In this document: positions 44,460 to 54,047 of the stretch, piece by piece
Numbering within the stretch: the first letter of the stretch is position 1
Layout: each line of letters opens with the position of its first letter
Source of the DNA: Brevibacillus invocatus
GTDB lineage: Bacteria > Bacillota > Bacilli > Brevibacillales > Brevibacillaceae
Direction of reading: 5' to 3'
Assembly (NCBI RefSeq): GCF_003710915.1
Contig: NZ_RHHR01000010.1
Coordinates: 62,001 to 126,000, forward strand
Length of the DNA stretch: 64,000 bases
Made by a program: the position numbers and the translations under genes
Notes under the pieces: model-generated
The model's input: the letters and a program-made list of their open reading frames with translations, nothing else
Told to the model about the DNA's origin: nothing
Database searches by the model: none

Positions 44460-46064
44460 ATGATGAAAAAACAAAGTCTACATATGTGGTTTCTCTCCCT
44501 TGTAATGATGACGTATGCCTTTACCCTTGCCATCGGGGTACCGGCCTCCACGGCATCCACACTTACGCTGCGTGACATAACCAACAGCTATGCGAGCAAA
44601 CAAATACGCACCTTGCATGATGCAGGTATTATTTCCGGGGACGAAAAAGGATATTTTCACCCAACTCGTCCTGTCACTCGGGCTGAATTTGTCGCGATGC
44701 TGAATCGCACCATTGGTGTCAAACCTGTCGCCAGCCAAGTAGCGTCCTACTCGGATGTGACCAAGAATAACTGGGCATACGGTGACATCCAGGCAGCAGC
44801 TTCTCTGGAGCTGGTAAATGGTACGAGCAACAATACCTTTTCACCGAAACGTACCATCACACGTGAAGAAGCAGCGAGCATCCTCGTCCGCGCTTTGAAG
44901 CAAAAAGGTTCTACATCCGCTTCTTTGTCCTTTAAGGATGTGCAGGAGATATCTACTTGGGCATTGCCTTCCATTCGAGATGCTGTACATCGTGGATGGA
45001 TGTCTGGCTACAACGGTTTCTTCCGTCCGGCTGACGCACTTTCCCGACAGGAGACTGCTGTCATTCTCGAGCGAATTCTGACGCTTTTAAAGGCGCAGAC
45101 TGTTTCCTCAAAGCCTTTGATTTCTCTCGGGTGGCAATATCAGTCCACAACAGAGGAATTTATCAACCAGGTGAAAAAGACAAACGTGAACACTGTGTCT
45201 CCACGCTGGTACTTCCTGCAAAAGGACGGAACGGTGAGCGATCAGAGCGATGCCGCATTGGTGAAATGGGCACATCAGAACGGCAAGGAGGTCTGGCCCC
45301 TCTTTGGAAACCGGTTTGACTCCGCAGCCACGCACGCTGCCCTGTCCGTTCCAGCGAAACGCACCGCGATTGTACAAACCTTGTCGTGGTATGTAACCAA
45401 GTATCAGTTGGATGGAATCAACGTGGATTTCGAAGCCTTCTCACCTGCTGATCGTGATGTCTTTACCCTCTTCATCCAAGAATTGTCGACTGCCTTGCAC
45501 AAACAGGGTGCCGTCGTTTCCGTGGACGTACCGCCGGATACGAACTCTGATTGGAGTGACCCGTTTGACTATGAAAAACTGGCAAAATACGCAGACTATA
45601 TCGTCTTGATGGCCTATGAAGAGCACTGGGTTGGAAGTCCAAAAGCAGGGTCTGTGGCCTCCCTTCCCTGGTTGGAAAAAAAGATTCAAGATCTGCTCGA
45701 CGATATACCATCTGAACGTTTGATCGTCGGTTTGCCGCTCTATACCCGCGATTGGTTCTCCGCAAACGGCAGTATGCAATCTAGCGACTTGAGCATCCCT
45801 AGCTCCTACGAGCTGATTGCCAAGTACCGTGGAAATACCAGATGGCAGGATAGTATCGGACAATATATCTCCAGCTACCAAAAGCAAGGGGTGACACATA
45901 CGATCTGGCTGGAGGAAAGCCGCTCACTGGGTTTGAAAGCACAAGCTAGTCTGAAATGGCAAATTGGTGGGTTTGCCTATTGGTACATCGGTTCGGAATC
46001 GTCAGATGTTTGGACCGCCATCAATAATTCGATCATGTTACAACAAACACGTCAACGACTGTAA
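44460..46064 (+). CDS. S-layer-domain protein with GH18 glycosidase domain
   Basis: A 534-residue exported protein: signal peptide (MMKKQSLHMWFL ... VPASTAS, ~1-30), three SLH repeats (~32-205; RDITNSYASKQIRTL, YSDVTKNNWAYGDI, FKDVQEISTWALPSI) that anchor to the cell-wall polymer, then a GH18 domain (~215-525) with catalytic motif DGINVDFE (DxxxDxE complete). It probably cleaves peptidoglycan or chitin-like glycan at the cell surface, as spore-cortex YaaH-type enzymes do. No ribosome site precedes the ATG; TATAAT ends only seven bases before it, so the mRNA may be leaderless. An upstream in-frame ATG at 44424 also lacks a site. Confidence 0.9.
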   Translation: MMKKQSLHMWFLSLVMMTYAFTLAIGVPASTASTLTLRDITNSYASKQIRTLHDAGIISGDEKGYFHPTRPVTRAEFVAMLNRTIGVKPVASQVASYSDVTKNNWAYGDIQAAASLELVNGTSNNTFSPKRTITREEAASILVRALKQKGSTSASLSFKDVQEISTWALPSIRDAVHRGWMSGYNGFFRPADALSRQETAVILERILTLLKAQTVSSKPLISLGWQYQSTTEEFINQVKKTNVNTVSPRWYFLQKDGTVSDQSDAALVKWAHQNGKEVWPLFGNRFDSAATHAALSVPAKRTAIVQTLSWYVTKYQLDGINVDFEAFSPADRDVFTLFIQELSTALHKQGAVVSVDVPPDTNSDWSDPFDYEKLAKYADYIVLMAYEEHWVGSPKAGSVASLPWLEKKIQDLLDDIPSERLIVGLPLYTRDWFSANGSMQSSDLSIPSSYELIAKYRGNTRWQDSIGQYISSYQKQGVTHTIWLEESRSLGLKAQASLKWQIGGFAYWYIGSESSDVWTAINNSIMLQQTRQRL

Positions 46065-46067
46065 AGG

Positions 46068-46130
46068 AAAAAAGAGGATGGTTGAGCTTCCCCTATGTTT
46101 GAAATCAGGGATGCTCGCCCTCCTCTTTTT
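46068..46130 (+). terminator. Terminator of the SLH-GH18 gene
   Basis: A long stem, AAAAGAGGA ... TCCTCTTTTT, with further pairing GAGC/GCTC inside, ends in a T-tract on the plus strand. Confidence 0.75.
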
Positions 46131-46156
46131 GTTGTAAGTTCCTCCCCAATAGACCA

Positions 46157-46195
46157 AAAGGCCACTTTGCAGCTAAACTGCGTGAAGTGGCCTTG
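46157..46195 (-). terminator. Terminator of the kbl-tdh operon
   Basis: AAGGCCACTT ... AAGTGGCCTT with an inner GCAG/CTGC stem, followed by TTTT on the minus strand just after the tdh stop codon. Confidence 0.75.
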
Positions 46196-46200
46196 TTGTT

Positions 46201-47163
46201 TTAACTCACTTTTTGAAGAAGCTTTCCACGCAGCTTCGTAAGCATGTCTTCGGTCATTTTCGCCAAATCATACTGTGCTTGAAAACCCCACTCTGCTTGG
46301 GCGGCTGTCGGATCTATGGAGTCAGGCCAGCTTTCAGCGATGGCTTGACGAACCGGGTCTACCTGGTAGGAAAGGGTAAAGGAAGGAATGTGCTTGCGAA
46401 TTTCCGCTGCTACTTCCTCCGGTTCAATACTCATGGCAGTGATGTTAAATGCGTTGCGATGCTGCAGCTTGCTAGCATCTGCTTCCATGAGGTCGATAAT
46501 CGCTTGCAAGGCATCCGGCATATACATCATGTCCATATACGTCCCTTTGGCAATGTAAGACGTATAGGAGCCATCAAGTATAGCTTTGTAATAAATATCC
46601 ACCGCGTAGTCCGTCGTCCCTCCGCCTGGGGGGGTAACGTAGGAGATCAAACCTGGAAAACGAACACCCCTCGTATCCAAGCCGAATTTCTGGAAGTAGT
46701 AATCGCACAGCAGCTCCCCTGCTACCTTGTTGACGCCATACATGGTCGTTGGTCGTTGAATCGTCTCCTGTGGCGTGTTTACCTTTGGAGTCGTAGGGCC
46801 AAATGCGCCAATCGAGCTAGGGGTAAAAAATTGGCATTGAAGCTCGCGAGCTGTTTCCAGCGCATTCACCAGTCCGCCCATGTTCAAATTCCAGGCCAAC
46901 AGCGGCTTGGCTTCTGCGGTCGCCGATAGCAGCGCTGCCAGATGCATGATCGTATCGACTTGATGGGTCTTCGCCAATTCGAACATGCGCTTGGCATCTG
47001 TCACATCCAGAATTTCAAAGGGACCCGAATCTACAACCTTGCTGTCTTCGACTTTTCGGATGTCAGAGGCAATGATCTGGTCGCTGCCATAAAGATCTCG
47101 CAATTTCATAACCAATTCGGAGCCGATTTGGCCCAGCGCACCGGTTACCAGTATCTTTTTCAT
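46201..47163 (-). CDS. tdh: L-threonine 3-dehydrogenase (SDR/epimerase type)
   Basis: A 320-residue extended SDR enzyme with NAD motif [24 protein letters not shown], the catalytic YGVNKVAGE (Tyr-Lys) and the TDH-specific RFPGLISY and [12 protein letters not shown] segments. It oxidises L-threonine to 2-amino-3-ketobutyrate. The start ATG overlaps the kbl stop codon (ATGA), and the two enzymes form the threonine-to-glycine route. Epimerase annotation is possible, but the pairing with kbl supports TDH. Confidence 0.93.
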   Translation of the reverse strand: MKKILVTGALGQIGSELVMKLRDLYGSDQIIASDIRKVEDSKVVDSGPFEILDVTDAKRMFELAKTHQVDTIMHLAALLSATAEAKPLLAWNLNMGGLVNALETARELQCQFFTPSSIGAFGPTTPKVNTPQETIQRPTTMYGVNKVAGELLCDYYFQKFGLDTRGVRFPGLISYVTPPGGGTTDYAVDIYYKAILDGSYTSYIAKGTYMDMMYMPDALQAIIDLMEADASKLQHRNAFNITAMSIEPEEVAAEIRKHIPSFTLSYQVDPVRQAIAESWPDSIDPTAAQAEWGFQAQYDLAKMTEDMLTKLRGKLLQKVS

Positions 47164-48353
47164 TTCAGAAGCCCCATTTCTTTCCCCACTTTTTCGTAAA
47201 TCGACAGCGCACGATCCAGCATTTCCGTCGTGTGTGCTGCGGTGGGCATGTTGCGTACGCGTCCAGTACCCTTTGCAACAGTGGGGAAAACAATTGCTTT
47301 GGCATAAACGCCCTCTTCGTACAGCCTTTTGCTAAACTGCTGCGTCTGTTGCTCATCGCCGATGATGCAAGGAGTAATAGGTGTTTCGCTTTCCCCGATA
47401 TTGAAGCCCAGCGCCTTGAGGCCTTTTTTCAGATAATCTCCATTCGCCCACAGCTTGTCGTGCAATTCGGTGCTGTTCTGTAAAATATCGATCGCCGTGA
47501 TACAAGCTGCCACATCAGCAGGAGTCAGGGCAGTCGAGAACAAGAATGGACGGCTGCGCACTTTCAGCCAATCAATCAGCTGCTGTCTGCCCGCAACGTA
47601 TCCCCCAACCACGCCGATGGCTTTTGAGAGCGTACCAATCTGAAAATCTACTTTATCTGACAGTCCGAAATGCTTGACGGTACCGGCACCTTTTCCCAGA
47701 ACACCAGATCCGTGTGCATCGTCTACATACGTCATCAGGTCGAATTCTTCCGCTACCTCTACGATTTCAGGTAGCTTGGCTATATCCCCGTCCATGGAGA
47801 ATACGCCGTCCGTAATGACCATTAGTTTTTTATATTTTCCAGATTCCTTTGCTTCCTTGGCCTTTTGACGTAAATCGTCGATATCAGAATGATTGAATCG
47901 GATGATTTGGGCTCTGGAAAGCCGGCAGCCGTCAATAATCGATGCGTGATTCAGTTCGTCGGACAAGATGGCGTCCTCTTTGTCCATCACCGCTGAAATC
48001 GCAGCCATGTTGCAGTTAAAACCGGACTGATAGGCAATCGCAGCCTCAGTCTGTTTGAAGGAAGCAATTTTTTCTTCGAGCCTCACATGCAGCTCCAGCG
48101 TTCCGTTAATGGTGCGAACAGCCCCAGCACCGACCCCGTATTTCTGTGCAGCTGCTACAGCGGCATCAATCAAGCGCTGATCCGTTGCCAATCCCAAATA
48201 GTTGTTGGAGGATAAATTGATCAGTTCTTTTCCAGAGATGGTAATCATGGGTCCATTTGGGCTCTGCAAAGGATCAATTACGTTGTAGAGCCCTTTGCTC
48301 TTCAGATCGTCCAAGTTTTCACTCAAAAATTGATCCAACGTTCTGCTTGACAT
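47160..48353 (-). CDS. kbl: 2-amino-3-ketobutyrate CoA ligase (glycine C-acetyltransferase)
   Basis: A 397-residue PLP enzyme of the alpha-oxoamine synthase family. The PLP-lysine is in [13 protein letters not shown] (~240), DDAHGSG binds the cofactor, and [11 protein letters not shown] is the N-terminal signature. It splits 2-amino-3-ketobutyrate with CoA into glycine and acetyl-CoA. The start is the ATG at 48353 after GGAGGG. It is the first gene of the kbl-tdh operon; a perfect palindrome lies 55-70 bp upstream. Confidence 0.93.
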   Translation of the reverse strand: MSSRTLDQFLSENLDDLKSKGLYNVIDPLQSPNGPMITISGKELINLSSNNYLGLATDQRLIDAAVAAAQKYGVGAGAVRTINGTLELHVRLEEKIASFKQTEAAIAYQSGFNCNMAAISAVMDKEDAILSDELNHASIIDGCRLSRAQIIRFNHSDIDDLRQKAKEAKESGKYKKLMVITDGVFSMDGDIAKLPEIVEVAEEFDLMTYVDDAHGSGVLGKGAGTVKHFGLSDKVDFQIGTLSKAIGVVGGYVAGRQQLIDWLKVRSRPFLFSTALTPADVAACITAIDILQNSTELHDKLWANGDYLKKGLKALGFNIGESETPITPCIIGDEQQTQQFSKRLYEEGVYAKAIVFPTVAKGTGRVRNMPTAAHTTEMLDRALSIYEKVGKEMGLLK

Positions 48354-48406
48354 CGCCAATCCCTCCGACTGTATGTCCTGATCCCGCACACACTCGAACA
48401 AGTCAG

Positions 48407-48423
48407 GTGGAAGTCACTTCCAC
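48407..48423. promoter_or_regulatory. Perfect 17-bp palindrome upstream of kbl
   Basis: GTGGAAGTCACTTCCAC is a perfect dyad with one central base, 54 bp upstream of the kbl ATG. It has no T-tract in the right direction, so an operator is more likely than a terminator. Confidence 0.5.
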
Positions 48424-48491
48424 AAAAACAAATGTGCGCGTGGTAAAGACATTTGAAATGTAGTATGAATCGTATAATTTCAAGGATATTT

Positions 48492-48505
48492 GATAATAAA
48501 TTATC
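48492..48505. repeat. Short inverted repeat upstream of xerS
   Basis: GATAATAAATTATC, two 6-bp arms around AA, lies in the AT-rich region between kbl and xerS. It resembles the two-arm layout of recombinase or regulator sites, but nothing proves a dif-type site. Apart from this and the palindrome at 48407, I see nothing clear in 48354-48723. Confidence 0.25.
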
Positions 48506-48723
48506 ATCTTTATCTCTGAATGTCCATATGAGAAAGACATGATTTTCAAATTTTTATTTCGATGAATATGCCCTTTGTGCATACTGTGTAAAACCGTATT
48601 CAGACGATCTCTTCCACCAAATGGTCCGATTTATGGGTAAATATGTGAACGGTATTCCCATCCGCTGTTTCGTTTGATAGAATATATGTTCGTATCGATT
48701 ACCTCAAGAATGGTGGTGTATGC

Positions 48724-49836
48724 ATGTCCATTACCAAACAACGTGATGCCCTCAAGCTATTACAATCGATCCATGAATACCCCTGGTACGTGGAAAAGTT
48801 CATTGAACATAAAAAAACGAAGAAGAATTCCCCCTCTACGTTGCTCGGTTATTTGCGCGACTTTTCCTTTTTCTTCCGTTGGATGATGACAGAGGGGCTT
48901 ACCTCTGCTACGGAAATGAAGCATGTTTCGTTGTCTGAACTAAACGTATTGAAAAAGGAAACGGTGGAGAGCTACATCCTCTACTTGCAAGAATCGCACT
49001 TGTACGAACGCGCAGCTCTCCTCACGAAGCCTACGCGCAGCTCACGAAAGGAATACAGCGACCGAACAATCAGCAGAAAAATTTCCAGCCTCAAGTCATT
49101 GTTTCACTACCTCGCTGCCCTGGCGGAAGATGAGAACGGAGAATCTTATCTGACTCGCAACGTGCTCGCCAAAATCGAGCTGGAAATGACGGAATTGACA
49201 CCTCTTGCTCGTGCACATGCGATTCGAGCCAAGATTTTAATTGATGATGAAATCTATCAGTTCGTCGATTATGTCTATGAAGGATATCTTGCACATTGCG
49301 ACACTGTAAAAAAACAAAACTATCACCTGCAGAACCGGGAACGTGATACCGCTCTGATCGCGATGATTCTCTCTGGTGGCTTTCGCGTGTCAGAGATCGT
49401 CAGTCTAGACCTATCTGATCTCGTCATGGAGAAAAATCAGTTGAAGCTTGTACGCAAAGGGAAAAAGGAGGACGCACCTTTCTTTAGTGATTGGGGAAAA
49501 GACTATCTCGCAAGGTACTTGCTCGTTCGCGAGAAGTACAACCCGCCTGCACAAGAGGATGCTGTCTTTCTCGCCGTCTCCCCAGGAAATGCGAATGGAC
49601 ATCGCATCGAGGTCCGCTCCGTGCAAAAACTGGTGAAAAAGTACGCCAAGGCTTTTGGAATACCGGATCTATCCGTTCATAAATTGCGCCATAGCTTTGC
49701 CACACAATTTCTTCGGCTCAATCCAGATCCACATCAGCTGCAAGCTCAGCTTGGCCACTCCAAAATTGAAACCACGATGCAGTACGCCCATGTTTTGGAG
49801 GACGCGCTGAGCAAAGCTGTCAATCGAACTACATAA
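48724..49836 (+). CDS. xerS: Site-specific tyrosine recombinase XerS
   Basis: A 370-residue tyrosine recombinase. The N-terminal SAM-like domain (residues 1-150) is longer than in XerC/D, as in XerS. The catalytic domain has the Arg in LSGGFRVSEIVSLD, Lys, HKLRHSFATQFL (His-x-x-Arg), the His in QAQLGHS, and the Tyr nucleophile in TTMQYAHV. XerS alone resolves chromosome dimers at difSL in streptococci. No phage or integron genes are nearby, so it is a housekeeping recombinase rather than an integrase. Confidence 0.92.
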   Translation: MSITKQRDALKLLQSIHEYPWYVEKFIEHKKTKKNSPSTLLGYLRDFSFFFRWMMTEGLTSATEMKHVSLSELNVLKKETVESYILYLQESHLYERAALLTKPTRSSRKEYSDRTISRKISSLKSLFHYLAALAEDENGESYLTRNVLAKIELEMTELTPLARAHAIRAKILIDDEIYQFVDYVYEGYLAHCDTVKKQNYHLQNRERDTALIAMILSGGFRVSEIVSLDLSDLVMEKNQLKLVRKGKKEDAPFFSDWGKDYLARYLLVREKYNPPAQEDAVFLAVSPGNANGHRIEVRSVQKLVKKYAKAFGIPDLSVHKLRHSFATQFLRLNPDPHQLQAQLGHSKIETTMQYAHVLEDALSKAVNRTT

Positions 49837-49906
49837 ATGGAAGTGAATTGACCTAGCCCATGAAAAAAGCTGCATGACGTTGTAAAAATATCCTTTCCTA
49901 TTGAAT

Positions 49907-49942
49907 CAAAAAATACCCGGTCTGCCTCGTGCAACCGGGTAT
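49907..49942. terminator. Bidirectional terminator between xerS and Mn-catalase
   Basis: ATACCCGGT ... ACCGGGTAT, with an A-run on the left (T-tract on the minus strand) and CTTTATT on the right. Confidence 0.7.
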
Positions 49943-49971
49943 CTTTATTATTAGGTAAAACCTCTGTCTGC

Positions 49972-50865
49972 TTACATTCCAGCTGATTGCTGCAAGCGTT
50001 TGGCGATGAGCAAGAAATCCTCGCGTGACACCCCAGGAGCAAATTCTTCTGGGAGTTCGTCAAGGTCAGGAACAGATCCACCATCTGGCACTCCCTGGAT
50101 CACCTCAGCGGTTCCTCCGTCCGGCAATGGTCCCTTCCAAATCTTCGCGATGTCCTGATAGTCCTCATAGCTAAATGTAAACAGCTTTTGATTCAACCCC
50201 ATCGCAATGTAAGGATGGGTGGCATCGAACTGTTCATTATTTAAATCCGGTACGGGCAGCATCTTCGTCATATCGACGCCTGTTGCTATTTCCAAGGCTT
50301 TTGCATACGCGATGATATGAACGCCACCGCGAACCAGCAAATAGCCAATCATGGCTCTGGCAGTCGGATGATCTGTCATTTGATACACACGCATTTTGTG
50401 GGTTCGGGCACCACATTCGAGAAAGAAGTTGTGCAACAGGTCGAGCACAAGGTTACCACTGGAAAATACATAATCCCCCGTCCATGACTTCCCCATTGAG
50501 TCGCCGGGCATAGCCGTTTGTGCCGTAGCGATAAATGAATACGTGTTTCGCTTGTTCAACCCGTTGCTGAGTGGAGTCGTATCCGGATCTCCCGGATGTG
50601 TGATTCCCTTCATACATAGATTGATTGCGTTGGAAACCAATTCTACATGGCCCACTTCTTCTGCCGTAATACTGGCCACCAAATCATAAAACGGCTTCAG
50701 TTTGCTTTTCCCGCGAAAATTGAAAGATTGAAATAGATAGTTATTCAATGTAGACATCTCGCCAAAACGACCGCCCAATAGCTCTTGAACGGCGGCGGCT
50801 GCATTGGCGTCTCCATACGCCGGTTCCGGGAGCTCAATCGCCAGTCGGTTGATCCGTGTAAACAT
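49972..50865 (-). CDS. Manganese catalase
   Basis: A 297-residue dimanganese catalase that breaks down hydrogen peroxide. The four-helix bundle carries metal ligands in FGEMSTLNNYLFQ (Glu), ITAEEVGHVELV (Glu, His), FFLECGARTHKM (Glu) and GGVHIIAYA (His). Length is that of full catalases, longer than the spore protein CotJC. GGGAGGG precedes the ATG. A coat-like DUF2642 gene lies immediately upstream on the same strand, so a spore-associated role is possible. Confidence 0.9.
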   Translation of the reverse strand: MFTRINRLAIELPEPAYGDANAAAAVQELLGGRFGEMSTLNNYLFQSFNFRGKSKLKPFYDLVASITAEEVGHVELVSNAINLCMKGITHPGDPDTTPLSNGLNKRNTYSFIATAQTAMPGDSMGKSWTGDYVFSSGNLVLDLLHNFFLECGARTHKMRVYQMTDHPTARAMIGYLLVRGGVHIIAYAKALEIATGVDMTKMLPVPDLNNEQFDATHPYIAMGLNQKLFTFSYEDYQDIAKIWKGPLPDGGTAEVIQGVPDGGSVPDLDELPEEFAPGVSREDFLLIAKRLQQSAGM

Positions 50866-50932
50866 TCCATTCCCTCCCCATACGCTTCTGCCTATATAGT
50901 TCTATGTCTGGGGAGGTTTGTTTCATACCGCT

Positions 50933-51181
50933 TTAAGAGGGCATAATCCATACGATCTGCTGAATTCGAATAAAAAACGATGCATTGCCAGCCTCCAAGA
51001 CCACGTGATCAGGCAATACATTGGTGACAACTCCTCGAATGTTCCCCTGAACAGTCTGAATCACAACCTCACGCGAGATCACACTTTGCAAGGCTTGATA
51101 GACGTAGGGATCCACGATTGTTACCATTTGTGGGGTATTGGACGCAGTCTGTGTGGTTGTATACGGTAATCCACTCATCAT
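50933..51181 (-). CDS. DUF2642 small protein (spore-coat-like)
   Basis: An 82-residue protein with the DUF2642 Sm-like fold pattern: VYQALQSVISREVVIQTVQG, then GVVTNVLPDHVVLEA and the terminal FFIRIQQIVWIMPS. Relatives are small spore-coat or coat-associated proteins of Bacilli. The start is one of two adjacent ATGs (51181 or 51178) after GGAG. It lies 67 bp upstream of the Mn-catalase gene in the same direction. Confidence 0.8.
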   Translation of the reverse strand: MMSGLPYTTTQTASNTPQMVTIVDPYVYQALQSVISREVVIQTVQGNIRGVVTNVLPDHVVLEAGNASFFIRIQQIVWIMPS

Positions 51182-51273
51182 GACTCTTCGTGCTCCTTCC
51201 TGTAGATGCTCACATTACCTTATGCGCAGAGCCTTGGCTGGGTGAACACACAGAGACGGGAACTGGTGAATGT

Positions 51274-51314
51274 AAAAGAAGCCATGACACGAATGATTCG
51301 CATCAAGGCTTCTT
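51274..51314 (-). terminator. Terminator of the acyl-CoA synthetase gene
   Basis: AAGAAGCCTTGATGCGAAT pairs with a downstream ATTCG...GGCTTCTT arm on the minus strand, followed by TTTT. Confidence 0.75.
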
Positions 51315-51330
51315 CCTAATTCCTGCTCGT

Positions 51331-52914
51331 TTATGAGAGGTTCAAGTTCTCTTTCTCTTGCTGGCGCAATTCCACTCTTCTGATTTTTCCGGAATTCGTC
51401 TTAGGCAGCTCTTCAACAAACTCAATTTTTCGCGGATATTTGTAAGGTGCAGTCAAATGCTTCACATGCTCCTTCAGTTCTTCAACCAGCTCATCCGACG
51501 GAGAGTGCCCTTTTTTCAGAATGACGAAGGCTTTTACTACGCTTCCACGATCATCATCTGGACTGGCTACAGCCGCACACTCTGCGACAGATGGGTGCTT
51601 GACGAGCGCATCCTCGACTTCAAATGGGCCGATGGTATAGCCTCCGGAAATAATGATGTCGTCAGAGCGTCCTTCAAACCATATGTAGCCGTCCTCGTCC
51701 ATTCTTCCCTGATCCCCGGTCACGTACCACTCTCCACGGTAGGCCTTGGCGGTTCTCTCAGGATCGTTCAAATAACCTTGAAACAATGCGATCATGTCAC
51801 GATTAATCGCAATATCGCCTACTTTGCCTACAGGCAATTCCATTCCTTCTTCATCCACAATCGCGACTCTGACAACAGGAGATGGGCGACCCATTGACCC
51901 TGGTTTGGGTTCCATGCCAACAAACGTACCAACGAGCAACGTACTTTCGGTTTGCCCATAGCCATCCCGTACGGTCAAGCCAAACACGCGACGGAAGGTA
52001 TCGATCACTTCCCGGTTTAAAGGCTCCCCAGCCGAGCAAGGGGAACGAAGCGCCTGCAATCGATACTGTTCCAGATCGTTTGCCTTTGCCATGATCCGAT
52101 ATTCAGTCGGAGTTGCACATAGAACCGATACAGGGTACTTTTCCAAAATCGACAAATAAGCTTCTGCGCTGAAACGTCCTTTGTACACAAAGGCTGTAGC
52201 CCCCATACCCAATGTAGAGACGAATGGGCTCCAAATCCATTTGGCCCAGCCTGGTCCCGCCGTTGCCCATACCAGATCGTTCTCACGCACATCCAGCCAT
52301 TGAGACGCAGCGATAGATAGATGTGCAAGTGGCCAGCCGCTCACATGCATCACGCCTTTTGGCCCGCCAGTCGTCCCAGAAGTGTACGACAAGAAAGCAA
52401 GCTCGTCTGAACGCGTCTTCGCACAGGAAAATTCATCGGATTGTCCTCCGATCAATACATCCAGAGGAAGCCAGCCCTCTCTGCTATCACCCAGCGTGAT
52501 AAAATGCTTCAATGTAGCCGAACTTTCACGAAGAGGCTCCACTTCTTCCAAAATTCCTTCAAAGCAAATGACCCCGCAAGCTTGTGCATGGTCGACGCGG
52601 TATTCAATATCCTTTTGACGGAGCATTTCTGAACCTGGCATGATGACTGCTCCCACTTTTAATAAAGCAAGATAGATCCCGTAGGCTTCAATCCCCCGCT
52701 TTACTAGAACAACCACTTTATCTCCCTGTCCGATGCCAATAGATTGCAATCCATTGGCGATCCGATTGGAAAAACGCCGCAATTGGTCATAACTCAGAAT
52801 TTGCTCGGCTCCGCTTTCATCCAGTTCCCATACCGCACGTTTGTCAGGATGGCTACATGCGTATTCATCGACTTGCGCAGCGAAGTTGTAATATTCTGGC
52901 ATGTTCAATTCCAA
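51331..52914 (-). CDS. AMP-forming acyl-CoA synthetase (medium-chain/acetyl-CoA synthetase-like)
   Basis: A 527-residue adenylate-forming ligase with YTSGTTGGPKGVMH (A3), DGYGQTES (A5), TGDQGRMDEDGYIWFEGRSDD (A7/A8) and the catalytic Lys in PKTNSGKIRR. The AGPGWAKW segment resembles the acetyl/medium-chain synthetase branch (AcsM or YtcI-like) rather than long-chain ligases. It makes acyl-CoA from a free acid with ATP. The start is the TTG at 52914 (MELNMPEYYNF), eight bases after GGAGG. It is monocistronic and separate from the acyl-CoA operon. Confidence 0.9.
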   Translation of the reverse strand: MELNMPEYYNFAAQVDEYACSHPDKRAVWELDESGAEQILSYDQLRRFSNRIANGLQSIGIGQGDKVVVLVKRGIEAYGIYLALLKVGAVIMPGSEMLRQKDIEYRVDHAQACGVICFEGILEEVEPLRESSATLKHFITLGDSREGWLPLDVLIGGQSDEFSCAKTRSDELAFLSYTSGTTGGPKGVMHVSGWPLAHLSIAASQWLDVRENDLVWATAGPGWAKWIWSPFVSTLGMGATAFVYKGRFSAEAYLSILEKYPVSVLCATPTEYRIMAKANDLEQYRLQALRSPCSAGEPLNREVIDTFRRVFGLTVRDGYGQTESTLLVGTFVGMEPKPGSMGRPSPVVRVAIVDEEGMELPVGKVGDIAINRDMIALFQGYLNDPERTAKAYRGEWYVTGDQGRMDEDGYIWFEGRSDDIIISGGYTIGPFEVEDALVKHPSVAECAAVASPDDDRGSVVKAFVILKKGHSPSDELVEELKEHVKHLTAPYKYPRKIEFVEELPKTNSGKIRRVELRQQEKENLNLS

Positions 52915-53103
52915 ACGACACACCTCCATTTTTTTCAATTGTACAATAAATAATATTCGACACTATTCTGAAGAATCCTCTTATCCAGCTAGAATGATTG
53001 CTTTGATTTTGTTCTTCATAGCAACAATTGGCAGACCATCCTAGCGAAACTATATGGGCATATCTGCGTCATAATGCTATAGAAGCACGTCACAGAAAAG
53101 CAG

Positions 53104-53136
53104 AAAAAAGACCCCCATGCAGTATGCATGAGAGTC
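53104..53136 (-). terminator. Terminator of the NlpC/P60 gene
   Basis: AGACTCTCATGCAT ... CATGGGGGTCT with G-U pairs, followed by TTTTTT on the minus strand. Confidence 0.75.
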
Positions 53137-53144
53137 TCCCTTGA

Positions 53145-54047
53145 TTAGATGACGCGCTTGATCTTCACCACTCGTTTTTCCCAGTTGGTTCCGTCGAATT
53201 TCGAATAGGTAACACCTGGGCTTCCGTAGGTGTGCAGGATTTTTCCATTACCTGCATAGATGGCCACGTGCGTGATCCGATCAGAAGCACCCTTGGCAGA
53301 AGACTTCATGAAAATCAGATCACCTTTTTTCAAATCTTTCTTGGAAACGGTTTTTCCTACGGTCGATTGCTGGCGGGAATCGCGCGGCAACGTGATTCCT
53401 GCCTCTTTAAAGACGCGTTGTGTAAAGGACGAGCAGTCGAACGTTTTGGTCGTATCCTTACTGGAACCGTATTTGTACTTTGTCCCCAGATACTTTTCTC
53501 CATATGCAATCACTTTATCGGCAATGGAACTGGTCGAAGATTCGGAGTTATTCGGTTTTTCATTAGAATTAGAATCCGCAACTCGACGGGCACCTACGAA
53601 TTTTTTGTCATAATCGGAGAATTTCTTGAGAACTACCTTCCCTTCACCTTGTGAAGAGTAGACGAACTGATCATTGCCTATGTAGATTCCCATAAAGGAC
53701 GGGCTGCCTTTTCCATTCGATGAAAAGAATACGAGGTCCCCATCCTTTACATTTTTTTGACTGACACTGCTACCTGTCTTGTACAGCGCAGAAATCGTAC
53801 TACCGATCTTGATCCCTGCCTGTTTGTAGACGTAGGTAGCGAAATTGGCTGATCCAAAAGAACTTGGTCCGTTAGCCTGATACTTGTACGGCTTTCCTAC
53901 CAGTTTTTTCGCTGTACTTGCAATGTCTACCGTGCTTACTGCTACTTGCGTATTAGCGGCCGCTTGTTCAATATGACCACCCATTAACAGGGACGTACTC
54001 AGCATGACTGCTACTGTTGATTTCATCACCCAATCTCGTTTCGTCAC
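53145..54047 (-). CDS. Secreted C40 peptidase with two NlpC/P60 domains, the first degenerate
   Basis: A 300-residue exported protein: signal peptide (~1-33, ending HIEQAAANT), a first NlpC/P60-like domain (~38-145), a Ser/Asn-rich linker, and a second domain (~170-300). The second has the full Cys-His site (TFDCSSFTQRVF; RITHVAIYAGNG; ILHTYG). In the first the Cys position reads SFGSANFATYV and the His position reads SFMGIYIGN, so it is catalytically dead and perhaps binds wall peptide. The enzyme cuts gamma-D-Glu-diaminopimelate bonds. The start is the GTG at 54047, eight bases after GGAGG. Confidence 0.88.
   Translation of the reverse strand: MTKRDWVMKSTVAVMLSTSLLMGGHIEQAAANTQVAVSTVDIASTAKKLVGKPYKYQANGPSSFGSANFATYVYKQAGIKIGSTISALYKTGSSVSQKNVKDGDLVFFSSNGKGSPSFMGIYIGNDQFVYSSQGEGKVVLKKFSDYDKKFVGARRVADSNSNEKPNNSESSTSSIADKVIAYGEKYLGTKYKYGSSKDTTKTFDCSSFTQRVFKEAGITLPRDSRQQSTVGKTVSKKDLKKGDLIFMKSSAKGASDRITHVAIYAGNGKILHTYGSPGVTYSKFDGTNWEKRVVKIKRVI

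Noticed and set aside
48724-49836. Phage or integrative-element integrase
   Set aside because: It has the XerS-type N-terminus and no phage, excisionase or attachment-site signs; tRNAs are 10 kb away. A housekeeping recombinase fits better.
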